Assembly: GCA_002943765.1 (NCBI GenBank)
Contig: PQWQ01000004.1
Location: 186,001-250,000 of the forward strand
DNA: 64,000 bases
Source: Psoroptes ovis
Taxonomy: Eukaryota > Arthropoda > Arachnida > Sarcoptiformes > Psoroptidae
Reading direction: 5' to 3'
Part shown: positions 40,301 to 53,929 of the stretch, piece by piece
Numbering within the stretch: position 1 is the first letter of the stretch
How the letters are laid out: each line of letters starts with the position of its first letter
Made by a program: the position numbers and the translations under genes
The notes under the pieces: model-generated
Told to the model about the DNA's origin: nothing
What the model saw: the letters and a program-made list of their open reading frames with translations, nothing else
Databases searched by the model: none

Positions 40301-43300
40301 TCGCTATTATCAATAAACAGCAGTACAAATATTAATAATAGTCAATCAATCATTTCAAGTACAATCAATTATCATCAATTGCGTCTCAACAGTAATAATA
40401 ATAATCATAATAACAATAATTTGGATCTGGTCAAAAATGCTTTGGTTGCATTGGCATCCAAACAACAACAACAACAACAAAATGAAGTTGAACATCGAAG
40501 TGTAATTGTTGAAAATAGTTTAAACATTACTAATATCAATGATAAATCGATTTCGAACGGGAAAAATTTTGCCAACAAAGCATCAAACATTTCAACATCA
40601 AATGATCTGATAGATGTGTCATCATCATCATCATCATTGTTTGATGAAAATTCTGAATGTAATAATAATAATCATCATAATAAATCATTTAAAGCTGATT
40701 CGAATATACAGAAAAATTATCCGACACATTATAAAAAACATTTTGGTCAACGTTTCAATGCATCGACTAATATAATTAAATTGAATAAAATCAACAATAA
40801 TGATCAACAATCACAACCAATGACCACCAATATTGATGATGAACAAAATGAAGCGCAACAACAGAGAGGGTCATCAACAACAACGTCAATGACAACGACC
40901 ACAACAACGACAACAACATCTTCGACAACAATACAAGTAGCCGCTGCTGCGGCTGCTGCTGCTGCTGCAGCAGCTAATGCAAGAAATTTTCTGTATGTAA
41001 ACGGCATCACTACACCATTGTTTTCACCTGGACATTTTGATATGTATGCTTATGCTAAACATCATCATGGATCGACAATGACTAACGTGGCAACAGCTAA
41101 TTCAAAAAATAACGCAAATGGTCATCCATCGCTTGGTCATCATCAATTGCAAACATTCATCGATGAACAATCACCATCAAGTGCTAATCATTCTCATCAT
41201 CATCATCATCATCCGGCACCAGCAGCTACTGCTGCTCACAATCAGCATGCAACAAATCATGTACATCATCCACCACCACCGCATCATATTGTTTCAACAA
41301 TTTCTCATCCTCAACAACATGCAGATTTACCACCAGTATCGACCACACATAATTCCGGTTCAAGGATCAGTATTGAACATGATGTTCCATTATCATTATC
41401 AATTCATCACAGCCAATCTCAACAACAACAACAACAACATTCTCATCATACGACACATCAAGCTTATCATCCTCATCATCAACAATTTCCACATCCAGCT
41501 TATGCTGCATCAGCTTCACCAGTTTCATCAGCCAGTCAATCACCAGTTTCGAGTGCAGCAGCTGCATCATCGTCTTCGTCTGGTAATCGTTTGCGAGTTT
41601 TAGGCGAACATTCTGATCATGGTCATCATTATTTACATCATCATCATCCAAATGCTCCGCCACCATCTTCGCTGTTGGTCGGTGGTGCCAGTGCTACCCA
41701 ATATCATCATTCCAAAATAGCCTTAGGAGTCGAATATCCAAAGCAACAATCACAAAACAATGGTCCCATATCGACAACAACATCAATGTCTCATGGCCGA
41801 TTAAATATACATTCTCTACAAAATGGATGTCATCAGCCACAGCCTGGCGTAGGAGCAGCAGCACCATCACTTTCGATAGTACAACATCGTAATGGTCAAA
41901 CAAATAGCAAATCTCATAATGCAAATTTTGCAATGCGTCAACAGCAACAATCATCCACATCCAGTGCATCGTTGTCTACATCATCTCAATCATCATCATC
42001 AACCACTAATGCTGCATTAAGAATTCAAATAGATGGTGGACATTGTCAGAATTTGATGGATTTTCAAGCTGAATTTCATAATCAAAATTCTAATGATTCA
42101 GACAATCATAATGGTCATTCACATAATAATGAAATGTTGATGCTATCACCCGGTGCCAATGGTGATAATTCAAATGGAGCTAGATCTGTCGATTCAAGCA
42201 ATGGTTCACGTGGCTATCGATCGTTACCATATCCATTGAAGAAAAAAGATGGAAAAATGCATTATGAATGTAATATTTGTTATAAAACCTTTGGACAATT
42301 ATCCAATTTAAAAGTACATTTGCGAACACATTCTGGTGAACGTCCATTCAAATGTAATGTGTGCTCCAAAAGTTTCACCCAGTTAGCCCATTTGCAAAAA
42401 CATCATTTAGTACATACAGGAGAAAAGCCGCATCAATGTGAAGTTTGTAAAAAGCGATTCAGTTCCACATCCAATTTGAAAACACATTTACGTTTACATT
42501 CCGGTCAAAAGCCGTATGCTTGTGATCTATGTCCAGCTAAATTCACACAATTTGTTCATCTTAAATTACATAAACGATTGCATACAAATGAAAGACCTTA
42601 CACATGTCAAACATGCGGCAAACGTTATATCAGTGCATCTGGTTTGCGTACACATTGGAAAACAACCAATTGTCAACCGAATGCTGTACAAAGTGATCTG
42701 ATTGAAATGGAATTATCTAGAGCTGCCGCAGCAGCAGCCGTAGCTGCATCAGCCACAGGCAATAATGTTGGTAATGGTGAATTGAATGTTCGTTCAGGAT
42801 CTCATGGACCAAGAAGAAGCCGTAAACATTCAAATCTACGTCATCATTTAAGTTTTGGTTCATTATCACATTTGCATACAAAATCAGTACGTAATGAAGA
42901 TGTCGATGATGAATATGTTGATGTAATGGACGAAGATGAAGATGATATTCATGTTGATCAAGCTTTGATGGCCGCAATGGTCGATGATGAAGATGTGGAT
43001 GATGAAGAATCAGCTATGTTAATGGTCGATGAAGAAGATTGTGATATCGATTGTGAAATGATGATTGATCATGAACCAACATCTCAAAATGAACGAACAA
43101 CAACCAATATGAATAATAATAATAATGCTGATAATAATAATAATAATAACAATGATGATGATGATTTGTTAAATCTTGATTGTCGTACACCTTCAACGAT
43201 GCGTCAACAACAACAACAACAATCATCACGAAAATATCGTAAACAACAATTAGGCCTAAAAAATAAAGAAGAAAATTGTATTATTCATGAAAATGATACG

Positions 43301-44062
43301 AATAACAGCAGCAGTAATAATAGTAATAATAATAAAATAAGAAACAAACATTCGAATGGTAATAATGTTCCAAGCAATATTGTCACAACCAATACTGCTA
43401 CAGCTGCTATTGTACAACGTATTGATCGTTCTAATCGTACAACCAATGGTCAACATCAACAGCGGCGATTACATCGTGGTGGATTATCCGGTGGATCTTT
43501 AGATGATTATGATGAAGAAGATGATGAAGATGAAGATGAAGATGGTGATCATGTGGAATTTGATGATGATGTTCAAATTGAAAGATATCCAAGTCATAAT
43601 CATGACAATCATTACGAATCAAGAACTAATTTGAACAATGATGGTAATGAACATAAACATAATGAATGTAATGATGATAAACAGTCATCAAAATCATCAT
43701 CATCATCATCATCATCATCTGTCATAATCAATAATCGTTCATCAATGACGACTACAACTCCATCTGCATCGACAATTGTCACATCACCTAAAAAAGCAAT
43801 GGTTTTGAAATATGAAAATAATCATAATCAAAATTTAAATCAACACGAATCAACAGCATCAATCGTTTCACACCTTGTGGCTAATAAAAATAATACATCT
43901 ACAAACATTATATCGTCACAGAATCATTTACAACATAATACTTTAGAATCATTTATATCAGCTACAACAACAGCTACGACTACATCATCTGTAAAACATT
44001 CGAATCATGATCAACAACAACCACCATCAACAACGCTGACAGCTATTATGAATCACGCATAA
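37314..44062 (+). CDS. Blimp-1: PRDM1/Blimp-1-like PR-domain zinc-finger transcription factor
   Basis: Four exons: 37314-37613, 38717-39356, 39439-39776 and 39848-44062 (stop TAA), 1830 residues. Introns are 1103, 82 and 71 bp, GT-AG, and all join in frame. The ATG is the first Met after an in-frame TGA. The order fits PRDM1: an N-terminal acidic stretch, SLPRN (about residue 85), then the PR domain with GTRFGPLVGQTY, RKYFWRIY, SNWMRFVNPA, YFYTIKPIPPDQELLVWYC. Five zinc fingers follow from about 1234 to 1370: four C2H2 and a final C2HC (C-x2-C-x12-H-x5-C), as in Blimp-1. KKKDGKMHYEC leads into finger 1. An 88-residue low-complexity insertion sits inside the PR domain. Poly-Ala, poly-His and poly-Asn tracts fill the 800 residues before the fingers, and acidic stretches follow them. 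It is a nuclear sequence-specific repressor in other animals; in insects it is ecdysone-responsive. The SDR gene follows on the same strand after 871 bp. Confidence 0.95.
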
Positions 44063-44126
44063 GTATTGAAGCCTTATCATCAATATCATTTGGTATTTGG
44101 CCATGATGAATCTTGATTGTTTTTAA

Positions 44127-44132
44127 AATAAA
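44127..44132 (+). terminator. candidate polyadenylation signal for Blimp-1
   Basis: AATAAA, 65 bp after the Blimp-1 stop codon. If used it gives a very short 3' UTR; other hexamers further on are possible. Confidence 0.35.
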
Positions 44133-44373
44133 ATTCCCACCTTGAACCTCAAAATATGGGCATTTGATACATTTCAATATCTGATAATACACATATAAAT
44201 ACATAAACACACACACACACACACACCAAAACATATAACATTATTCATATTAATAATCAATCAATAATCATTTAGGGATGGTTTTATATCGATTTAATGA
44301 TAAATTGTTATCTTTCAAACATTTTGAAATATATTTTTTTTGGGAAAAACATTTTTTGTTAATTTATTAATTG

Positions 44374-44456
44374 ATTAGATTGTCCGAAAAGTTCATTCGG
44401 CTTAATCTGATAGTGTTGTTCATGAAAATCGGACAGAACTTTCCGGACAATCTAAT
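44374..44456. mobile_element. MITE family A, copy 3
   Basis: An 83 bp element whose ends ATTAGATTGTCCGAAAAGTTC and the complement differ at one base. It lies between Blimp-1 and the SDR gene, about 480 bp before the SDR start codon, so it could sit in or near that promoter. Confidence 0.8.
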
Positions 44457-44933
44457 ATTTATTTATAATATTATTATTATGTCTTATATAAATTTTTATT
44501 TGATTTTATTATTATTTTTTATTAATTTCTTTTAAATATTTATTCGATTTTATTTCAAAAACATTATTTCTTTGAATATACAAACACACATTTGATTTTG
44601 ATTTCGATGTATTCATCGAAACACACACATATATTTGAACATGAAAAATATTGATAGCACACACACTGCCGATTATTTTTTTGTTTCACTGATGATAATA
44701 TTCAAATCATTCATTCATATATATTTTTTTTTGATTGATTAAAATAATTTCCTTTCATCAAATAATAATCAAATCACCCCCAAAAAAAAATCGTGTTTAC
44801 ATTTTTTTTCCTTGTTTGTTTTGAGTGTAAATTTTTTTTTGATGATTATTGCTAAAGTTATAGCCCTGATATTGCTTCGATTTGTGATTATTTTCTCAAG
44901 TTTCAACTCTGCGAATTTTAAATTCGGAAAAAA

Positions 44934-46038
44934 ATGTACAAAGAATTCGTAGAATTTTTCGGAATAATTGTTGTGATGTATTTTGTGTTTGTCATTTTGA
45001 TTATGAATATTTTGTGGCCACTTTTCCATTATATTTGGGTACATTTTCTACAAAATCAACAAAAACATCGACAAAAATATTTACCAACATCAGTGATTGA
45101 TGTTAATGATAATGTGAACAAGTATTGGGCTATTGTCACCGGTGGAACTGATGGTATTGGTCTTTCATATTGTCATCATTTAGCTGAGCTTGGTTATCAG
45201 CTATTCATAATAAGTAGATCAATGGATAAATTAAAATCAACCAAACAACAAATACAAGAAAAATTGAGTGGAGAAAAATGTCCAGAAATTCGATTATATC
45301 AATTTGATTTTAATGAAAATTTTCAATCAAAATTATATGATCAATTAGAGATTGAAATTAAAAAGCTGGAGAATATTTATATTTTGGTGAATAATGTTGG
45401 AAAAGCATCGGATTTATTTGATTATTTTAATAATATAACAAAAACTGAACCAGGTTATAATCAATCATTGATCAATGTAAATATTTGTTCATTATTACGA
45501 ATGACATCCATTTGTTTACCATTGATGATTAACGCGGGGAAAGGTGTAATTATTAACTTAAGGTCTGTATGATTATGAATTTAGGGTTCGCATTTTTTTT
45601 TCTTTTAATCCAATCATAATGTCTTAATGAATCCTTAATAGCTCACTTTCAGCTTTATCACCGCTTCCCTTAATGTCTAGCTATTCAGCTAGTAAAGCAT
45701 TTATCGATTATTTTAGTCGATCATTACAATTAGAATTAAAGGATAGATATCCCGACATAATCATACAAACAATATTGCCTGGATTTGTATCGACCAAAAT
45801 GATAAATATGCGTCCATCATTTTTTGTACCGACATCGGATTCATTCGTGAAATCATCTTTAAAAACAATTGGTCATTTTAATCGTACATGTGTTTATTAT
45901 GCTCATTGTATTCAGCATTTATCGTTTCGATTATCCAAATATTCATTTATTGATCTTTATACTCCAATTTCATTTAAAATTTTGCTAAATCATCGCCGCT
46001 ATTTGATGAAGCAGCTAAATGAACAAAATTCAAAATAA
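44934..46038 (+). CDS. microsomal short-chain dehydrogenase, HSD17B12/very-long-chain 3-oxoacyl-CoA reductase-like
   Basis: Two exons, 44934-45562 and 45642-46038, give 341 residues. The 79 bp intron joins AG|C to restore the catalytic serine region. The ATG is preceded by an in-frame TAA five codons upstream. A hydrophobic N-terminal segment (about residues 8-38) fits an ER membrane anchor. NAD(P)-binding TGGTDGIG is at 69-76, NNVG at 153-156 (the V variant is typical of the 17-beta-HSD3/12 group), catalytic Ser near 211, and YSASK with Tyr 224 and Lys 228, 13 residues after the Ser. All catalytic residues are present, so activity is expected. Known relatives (human HSD17B12, fly spidey, worm let-767) reduce 3-ketoacyl-CoA in fatty-acid elongation and can act on steroids. 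No canonical C-terminal KKxx signal is seen (the end is NEQNSK). HSD17B3 or an HSDL1-like member are alternatives; the active-site Tyr argues against HSDL1. Confidence 0.88.
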
Positions 46039-46181
46039 ATCAAACAACAACACCCGATGCAATAACGATATCTGTTGACTTTTATTTAAAACATATAAGT
46101 TTGGTGAGATCAGCAGATGACGCTTGTTTTACCACATCGAAAAGACCACAAAGAAAATATGATTTAATTTATAAATTCATC

Positions 46182-46214
46182 AATTAAAACACAAAAATAT
46201 TTTGTGTTTTAATT
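46182..46214. repeat. perfect hairpin downstream of the SDR gene
   Basis: Arms 46182-46196 (AATTAAAACACAAAA) and 46200-46214 are exact complements with a 3-nt loop, 144 bp after the SDR stop. It probably lies in the 3' UTR. Confidence 0.85.
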
Positions 46215-46370
46215 AAATTCAATTCATTGGTCATAAAATATTGATCAGATCGTGTGATCAAATGAATTTCAATTTCATGGTTCAATATTTAAAATTTAAA
46301 ACAAATCAATTATATATGAAATTTGATTGTCTATTAACTATAATCCTTTCTTCGAGAAAAAACTTGAAAC

Positions 46371-46376
46371 AATAAA
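46371..46376 (+). terminator. candidate polyadenylation signal for the SDR gene
   Basis: AATAAA, 333 bp after the stop codon, with a second copy at 46395-46400. An AATAAA also overlaps the stop codon itself but is too early to be useful. Confidence 0.35.
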
Positions 46377-48800
46377 TTAAAAATTATTTCGTACAATAAA
46401 TAACAAACCCATCTTGGATTGAAATAGTTGACATGATTAAAATAAAATAATAATCGTTATTCTCTTGCCTTCAAGTTAGCAAATATTATTGCCTTCAAAA
46501 AAAAAAAGAATTCAGATTTCGCATTTGAATTGAAAAAAAATCAAATATATAATAAATGTGGATGAATATTTATTTACTTATTCAATTTATATATATATGT
46601 GTGTACATCGAAACACACTGTGTGATAAGAAAAATTTCAATATTTTTGATAAATATACGTTTTCCTAAAAGCAAATTCAATGTACAAATCATGGTAATAA
46701 TACGTCTTTGTTTATGTTTTATTTTGAATAAAAAATTCATCTCATATTCGGCATTTGTTGAGTGAAATTGAATCGATTTCAAAGCGGACCATCAAATATG
46801 AAAGGTTTAAAATTGGTGACTAGTGGCAGTATTTTATTATATGAAAAAAAAAATATTTCAAAGTTTCATATGCATACACACAGACACACACACACACACA
46901 CACACATATACATACATAAGGCTATGTGTGTATTACGACAGAAAAAAAATACACTCAAATTGAGAATAGACTTAAAATACACTTGAAAATAAACAAACAA
47001 ATTATTTGACTCGATTTATTCATTTTTGATCAAAATTTTAATCATCATAATTATTTCAATCAAAACGATTATATAATCATCAATAATTCACCAATAATTC
47101 ATCGATCGATTACCGAAGAGCTTTGATTTGAATTGTTTTCAACGATCTTGAATATCTCTGGACAAATTCAAGATCAAGCTATTGTGTGTGTGTGTAAGTT
47201 TTGATTTCTCATGTTTGTAAACTGAATTTATTGATTTTAAATTTTTATTCATTTTTTTTTATCATAAATCAGATTTTTTTTGAATTCACTTGAAACGTGT
47301 ACATCTATCAATTCAATCAATTTGAACCTTAAGAGGTATTAATTTGATTTTAATTTTTCAATGCTTTGAATCAATGAATGATTTTACAAATGTGTGATTG
47401 TGACACAAAAATATATATTGAAATTCATTGTCTATGTTACTATGGCATTGAATAAATAATACTATTCAAAAATACCAAAAAAAGAATTCAACATTTATTT
47501 CTTGATTTGATTTAAAATTACAATAATTCAAATTAGCGAAAATAGTGAACCTTGAAAAAATGTATGGATTTATTATTGTGGTACTACGTGCATCTGTATT
47601 TATTCATTTATTGATTCAATGATTTTCAGTTGATTTGATTTGATTTGATGATGATCATCATTAATAATTAGTCTATTTATTTTTGTACTATTGATTGAAT
47701 GATTTATTTATATATTGCTCAATTTGATTTAATGACTTTTGATTCCTTTTGATTGATAGGAATTGATTTGATTGATTAATTAAAAAAAATTCAATCAAAA
47801 TTCAATTGAAATAAGTGAAATTTCAAATTTCTTGAATAATTTAAGTGATCAAATATATTTATTTTACACTACATTTAAATTCAGAGAGAGAGAAAGAGAA
47901 TCGATAGATTTTTGTCAATATTCTTGTGTCTTCAATACAACAACGCTTCAATTCAAAGATGTTTAATGTTTACACACACATATTGATCAATTTTTTGTAA
48001 ACATCTATTTATCATCAATGAATAAATTGCAAGTAGAATCCGGAATTTATCCTGATCATCATCTAAACAACAAATGTTTAAATCATTTGATATGTATTTG
48101 AATGGTTTTGAAAATGTTTTTATTCTCGAAATAGAATATGAATGAATTTAAATTTCACATTATGCTTGCTTAAATGTCGATAAATACGATGTTATTCAAG
48201 ATGTTTCGAGCGATGTGATGTGTAAATCTTCGGTATTGAATTTAAAAGAATTATTTTCAAAAACAAAATAATAAAAATGATGATTATAATCTGAATGTTA
48301 TGTGTGTATATGTTCAAATATACATTCATTGACTTCCTACGCTTAATATAATAATATTAATGTGTTTTTCTTATTTTCATCCATCGATTCTATCCATTTT
48401 TAATTATGATTCTGTCTGTCTGCCAAGATTTATATTTCTGTGATTTTTAAAAAAAAAAAAAAGATACAATTTCGTTTAATTAATAATAGTTGTTTTTGAA
48501 TTACAAATACAACCATAATCGCATAAAATTGTTTATCATTCTTTTTTGATCAAACCAAGTCATCATTGTCTATATGCTGAATGTGATTTAAATCAAATGA
48601 AATTTGATTTTTTTTCAATCATTTTTAATTGGATTCACTAATTTTCACTAATTTCAACTTTTTTCTCTCATTTCATTTCATTAGACAGTGATTTTCAATC
48701 CCAAATAAATTCCCAATATATTTGAGATTATTATCATGGAACAATATTGAATAATTATCTTGATTTTTTCTAAGATTTAATTCCTAATTAATTCAGAAAC

Positions 48801-50702
48801 ATGGCTAAGAAAAAAAGTAAGATTTTTGAATTCATAATTTGAAATTTTGAATTAATTTTTGTTTATCATTTATTGTTAATCAAGGCGCCAAAAAAAGAAA
48901 ACAACAAAATCGTAATAAAAAATATAATTATAATAATAATAATAATAATAAAATAACACAATCACAATCATCGACAATAATAACTCAATCATTGAATTAT
49001 AATAATAATAATAATGGAAAAATTAATGATGTAAACAACATAAATGATGATATTGATGATTCAAGTTTATTATTACAACAGCAACAACAACAACAACAGC
49101 CGCAGCCATCAAATGAACAATTGCCATTAATATCGTTGAAAAATGGTTTAAATAATTTCGATTCAAACAAAAACAATTCAACATATTGTTTAAATCATCA
49201 TAGACATTATGATCAAAATATAAATAATATAATGAATATTGTCGATCGTACATTTAAACAAACAATCGATTTAAATGATTTGTTCGCCGCAAATAATGAT
49301 GAAGATGATGATGATGATGATGGTGATACAATTTCTTTTGATATGCATAATAACAACAACAAGTTTCCGCCGCAAAATATGTTGAAAAATTTAAGATTTA
49401 ATCAAGAAACTAATACGGATCGTTATCAATATTTGACACCCTTAATTCAATCATCATCGATAAATAGTTCAAATGACCGTAACGACGATAAACTAAACGA
49501 TCCGACGATTCATTTAGAAAATTCAATGTTTTTCGATGCGATCAAAAATCAAAATGATTTTGATAATCATAATAATAGTGTAATCGATGTAGATGCTTAT
49601 TATGATGTTGCCGATTCATTATTACCACCACCACAACCACCACTAATACTGCATCAACAAGAATCATATTTCAATGATTATTCTTGTTTGTTTCATCAAC
49701 AAAAACAATCAGAACAAAACTATTCGAATGATAAATGGCGGCAAAATGATTTTAGATTCAATAATCGTAATGAAAGTCGTTTAAAATGTACAGAATCTGA
49801 AGATAATATTGTATTTTTACTATCAGACAGATTGAGGTAGGTCGTAAATTCTTATGTTTCCATCAATTTATTTTTTTTTGTTTACAATTCACAGATTCGA
49901 AGATACACCGTCCACCACTGAATATGATGTCGATGAACAATTGCCTCCAATACCACCGCCACCACCACCACCAAGAAAATCATTATTCGATGAACATCAT
50001 CATCATCATTATTATCATCATCATCATATGAATCAATCATTTTTGCCTTCATCGACTACAACAACAACAACATTACTTGTGAATAATAATAACAGTAACA
50101 ATAATAATAATAATCATAAGAAAAAGAAAAAAAAGAAAAATAAAAATAATAAACACAAACAACAACATGATTTGAATGGTCAACAACAACAGATTGGTCA
50201 ACAACAACAACAACAACACCAACAAAATTCACTGAAACCGCAACCACCGAAAATTGATGATAATAAATTATATAATTTAATAGATCATAATCGATATAAT
50301 CAAATGAATAATAATGATTGTCATAATAATAACAATAATGATTTGCATAGATATTATTATCAACAAACACAACAACAACAACAACACAAAACACTGGATA
50401 AAAGGTGAGAAATTTTTAAAATGATTAATTAGATTAATCGAAATTGATTAATTATAATTATTTATTTAATTTTTTAGATATGATTATTCAATGTGTGATG
50501 ATGATGATGATGATGATGATGACAACGACGACGACAACAATAACATTAATGAAGATTCAAGCTATTTATATCGGCAAAAACAACATCAACAACAAATCAA
50601 TCATTTACAAATACAAAATTACATGTAAGTCATTCATTTTTATTTTTCAAAATTTTTATAAGGTTCGGAATTCGGTCCAAGAATAAGGATCGAAGAATTT
50701 AA
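48801..50702 (+). CDS. unrecognised multi-exon Asn/Gln-rich protein
   Basis: I do not recognise this protein. Exons supported by in-frame GT-AG joins are 48801-48816, 48885-49836, 49895-50404 and 50478-50624, with introns of 68, 58 and 73 bp. The ATG follows an in-frame TAA four codons upstream and opens MAKKKS then AKKRKQQNRNKK, a strongly basic, possibly nuclear-localising start. Then come poly-N, poly-Q, a D-run, an SFDM/FPPQNML region, a proline run (PPIPPPPPPP), His runs, a lysine-rich block and another D-run. The 3' end is uncertain. Reading straight through ends at TAA 50625-50627, but those bases form a strong donor (AT|GTAAGT). A 38 bp intron to 50663 would end the protein at 50702. 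A long intron to 53930 keeps frame and may be the better model. Low complexity makes a homology call from memory impossible. Confidence 0.6.
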
Positions 50703-53700
50703 ATGAAAATTTCATTTATAAATGAATTCCAACACGGTGAATTTTGATCAAGTTTTTTTTTCCTGTAATTGTATTGCTTTCATTTGTAAGCATTTAATCC
50801 TATCTGATTGTTAACATGTGTTTTTCAATTCAATATTAATCAACTATTATTTTGTATGTATGTGTAACCGGCACAAAGCCATTCTTTTCTGTATAATTCA
50901 AAATTTGATTGATCATTGAATACATTGAATACATTGGTTTTTGAAACATGTATTATTCTTTGATATCGATCAATATTAGCAAAACGTGTCAAATCAATTT
51001 TTGTCCATTTTTTTTCTTTTGGAAATTCCAAAATATGAAATTAAATGATCCAAATCATAGTCACGAATTCAAATGTATGATGAATATATAAGTGTTGTAG
51101 TATTTCATGTTTTACATATTTTTCATTTTGTTTTTTTCATGTTCAATGATTGAATAGTGTATTTTATTACAAATTGATCATTATTATTATTATTATAAGT
51201 GATTATTAGCTGTGTAATTATTATTTGTGGTGTAGTATAGTCCCTAGGTAAAATAAAAATGTATCACGAAATTTTGAATTTATTTTTAAATAAAATTTCT
51301 GAAAATAGAATCAAAAAAAAAAATTTTGAGGAATATTCTTTGGTGACATTTTATAAAATATGTCATGGTGTACAAGCATAAACACATGTAAATGAAAAGT
51401 GATGAGTATTTTTTTTTCTTCGGTTATAAAATGACAATAATTTAAAAAAAAAAAGAAATAGTCAAAATTTCAAAAATTGAAAGGTCATGTATGATGATGA
51501 TGATTATAATATTCAATCTAATGATATATTCATTGATGATCATCATTAGATTGAATATGATTAATATTAAAAATAATAATGATTCATTATTATCATTTTT
51601 AATTTAGTGATAATGATGAATCTAGCAATAATTATTGAACCAAAAAAAAAGAAGAAAATACCTACAACATAGAATAAATACGGGGAAAAAAATTAATAAA
51701 TTTCAATTATTTATGACACACAAAAAACAAAAAAAACAAAATTATCCATAGGCGCATATATTCATAAAAATTTTGTTGATGGATTAGTTATGTGTGTGTG
51801 TGTGTGTGTTTTATTATTTGGTTGTAGTAGTAGGCGTATGAAATTTTTGATAAATAAAAATATATAAATTTATTTGTCAAATTCATTCATTTATTCATTC
51901 ATTCATTCAAACAAATAAATGATGAATATTTCATCATGAATTATTTTGTTTTGTTTTTGGTTATATGATTTGAATATAAAGGTATATAATACCTTTCACA
52001 TATTTTTTGACTTAATTATTTATTATTTATTTTATAATTTCCTTCAATTTTTTTCAATTTGTCATTTTTACAATTATTATGAATTCAAAGAATGAAATAA
52101 TAATAATAATAATATTTCCATGATGATGTATTTTCGTCATGAGTTGGGCGTTTCGCCATAATAATAATGACAGAAAAAAATAATATAAAAAAAAATAAAT
52201 TTAAATGTCAAACAATGAATAATGTTCACCTGAACACCACAACAATAATATCCTAATAATTGTATGAATCGCACCCAAAATTCAATGTCAACGAATTGTT
52301 TAGTTTTCCTTAGCATACCGATTGATAATCATTGACCAGAGTGTGTGTATTGATGTTTTATTCGAGATTTGACCAATATATTCGCGTGAGAGAACAAAAT
52401 AAATATTTGAATAAACCATAATTCATTGTTGTTTTTACACATTAATAATTTATTTCAAAAAATTTATTTGTTTTTGTATGTGCAAGTCACAAATATATTT
52501 ATATTTGTCATGTATATCTTTATGTCTCTGTGTGTGTGTGTAATAATTGAAATGTGAAAAAAAAATTTTCAAAATTAGTTTGTTGATTAGTTGATTTGTT
52601 GTTCGGTTGTTTGTTGATTAGTCAGTCAGTCAGTCAGTCCGTCATTCATTTTCAAATATCGTATATCATATAAATTACCCATGTCAAATTACAATAATAA
52701 TGATAATAATCGTTTATGTTTAGTGTTTAGCTTATATTCATTTTCATCTCATTGTTAATCATTGTTCATATCCATACGAATGTGAATGTGATGAACAATT
52801 GGACAAATTCAAATAAAAATAAATTGGAACCACTTATACGACAACAATAGCCATCATGATTAATAGTGTGACTTAAATATGTATATGTGTATGCCTTGAA
52901 ATCATTATATGATTTGTGTGATTGTTGTATTGTGTAGATTAATAATGGATTAAAACATGATGATTTTACTTGATATGAATTTTTAAATATATTTCGGTCG
53001 TTATGTTCAGTATTGTCAATATTTTTCTATGGACATTTGAGCAATAATTTTCTTTAAAAGAATTTTAATTTCATGATTGATGAATGAATCAATCAAATTC
53101 TAGGTTAATTTTTTTCGGTGAACAACGATGATAATGTGCCATAAAATTCATCACAATCATACAATTACTTTATTAGGTTTTAGGTTTTAAAAATAAAAAA
53201 TGAAAATTAAATTTCATATTTCATCAAAAAATATAAGAAAATTATTTTTTCTTATTGATCTAATTCTTAACCTTCCTTTGGTTTAATTATATCAAAATAC
53301 GAATTAATATTCTTGAAAATTCCTTAGAAAATTCAGTATAAAATAAGTATTGGGTGTAATTTTATTACTTAATTTCATTGAAAATTCAATAATACGAAGG
53401 TTTTTTTTCTTCTTTTCACGAAAATGAATGAATTTTCTGAAAATTTGATATGTGTACTGAAAGGGAACTGAATGAATAATATTATTTCATAACAGTACAA
53501 AAAAACACCGGAGTTTCAACCCATTTTTAGGATCATATAATTTAGCTATGGTCATACCATACGAATATAACCATTAAATTATTATTTTCTCCTCGAAAAA
53601 AAATGGTTATTTCTGGCTGTAACATACACTAGTCACATTGGACTTCAGGTGCAAAATATGTCCACACATTTATATTTCACATATAAATATATGTTGGACT

Positions 53701-53929
53701 GATTATATATCTTGATACATGACAATATGATTTTGATTGTTATCATTGAAAATTTTTTACTGACATATATTCAAGTGTACATACATATTGAATCTGTATG
53801 TATATTTGAATTGAATGATACAAGAAACAGTTGAAATATGCATTTTTTATCATTATTTGATTTTGGTTGAATGATTTAAAAATATTTCTTAATTCACACA
53901 ATCGAAATAATGATTCTCTTATCAACCAG
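50703..53929 (+). other. probable long intron or intergenic gap
   Basis: About 3.2 kb with no coding signal. If the donor at 50625 pairs with the acceptor at 53928-53929, this is an intron. Contents: hairpin 51509-51558, GT repeat (51789-51811), ATTC runs near 51885-51910, and an AGTC run (about 52619-52640). Confidence 0.5.
51509..51558. repeat. perfect 17-bp hairpin with 16-nt loop
   Basis: Arms ATATTCAATCTAATGAT (51509-51525) and its exact complement (51542-51558). A few more pairs form outside after a bulge, so the full stem is about 21-22 bp, a size compatible with a miRNA precursor. I do not recognise the arm sequence. Confidence 0.8.

Larger units (their letters stand above)
44063..44933 (+). 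other. Blimp-1 to SDR intergenic region
   Basis: 871 bp with the Blimp-1 3' end, a CA repeat (44207-44226), one family A MITE (44374-44456) and the SDR promoter region. No other gene is visible. Confidence 0.7.
46039..48800. other. intergenic region between the SDR gene and the Asn/Gln-rich gene
   Basis: Nothing supportable as a gene. It holds the SDR 3' end, a CA repeat (about 46876-46905), a short stem GATCTTGAAT / ATTCAAGATC (47144-47175), GA-rich and GATTT runs, and the presumed promoter of the next gene. Confidence 0.65.

Noticed and set aside
39946..40328. Antisense open frames in the Blimp-1 and T-box exons
   Set aside because: They are shadows of trinucleotide-rich coding sequence (runs of Val, Met, Cys or Leu on the opposite strand of Asn, His, Gln, Ser runs).
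50625..50662. 38-bp intron giving a C-terminus at 50702
   Set aside because: It keeps frame, but is much shorter than every other intron here (58 bp or more), so a direct stop at 50627 or a longer intron is preferred.
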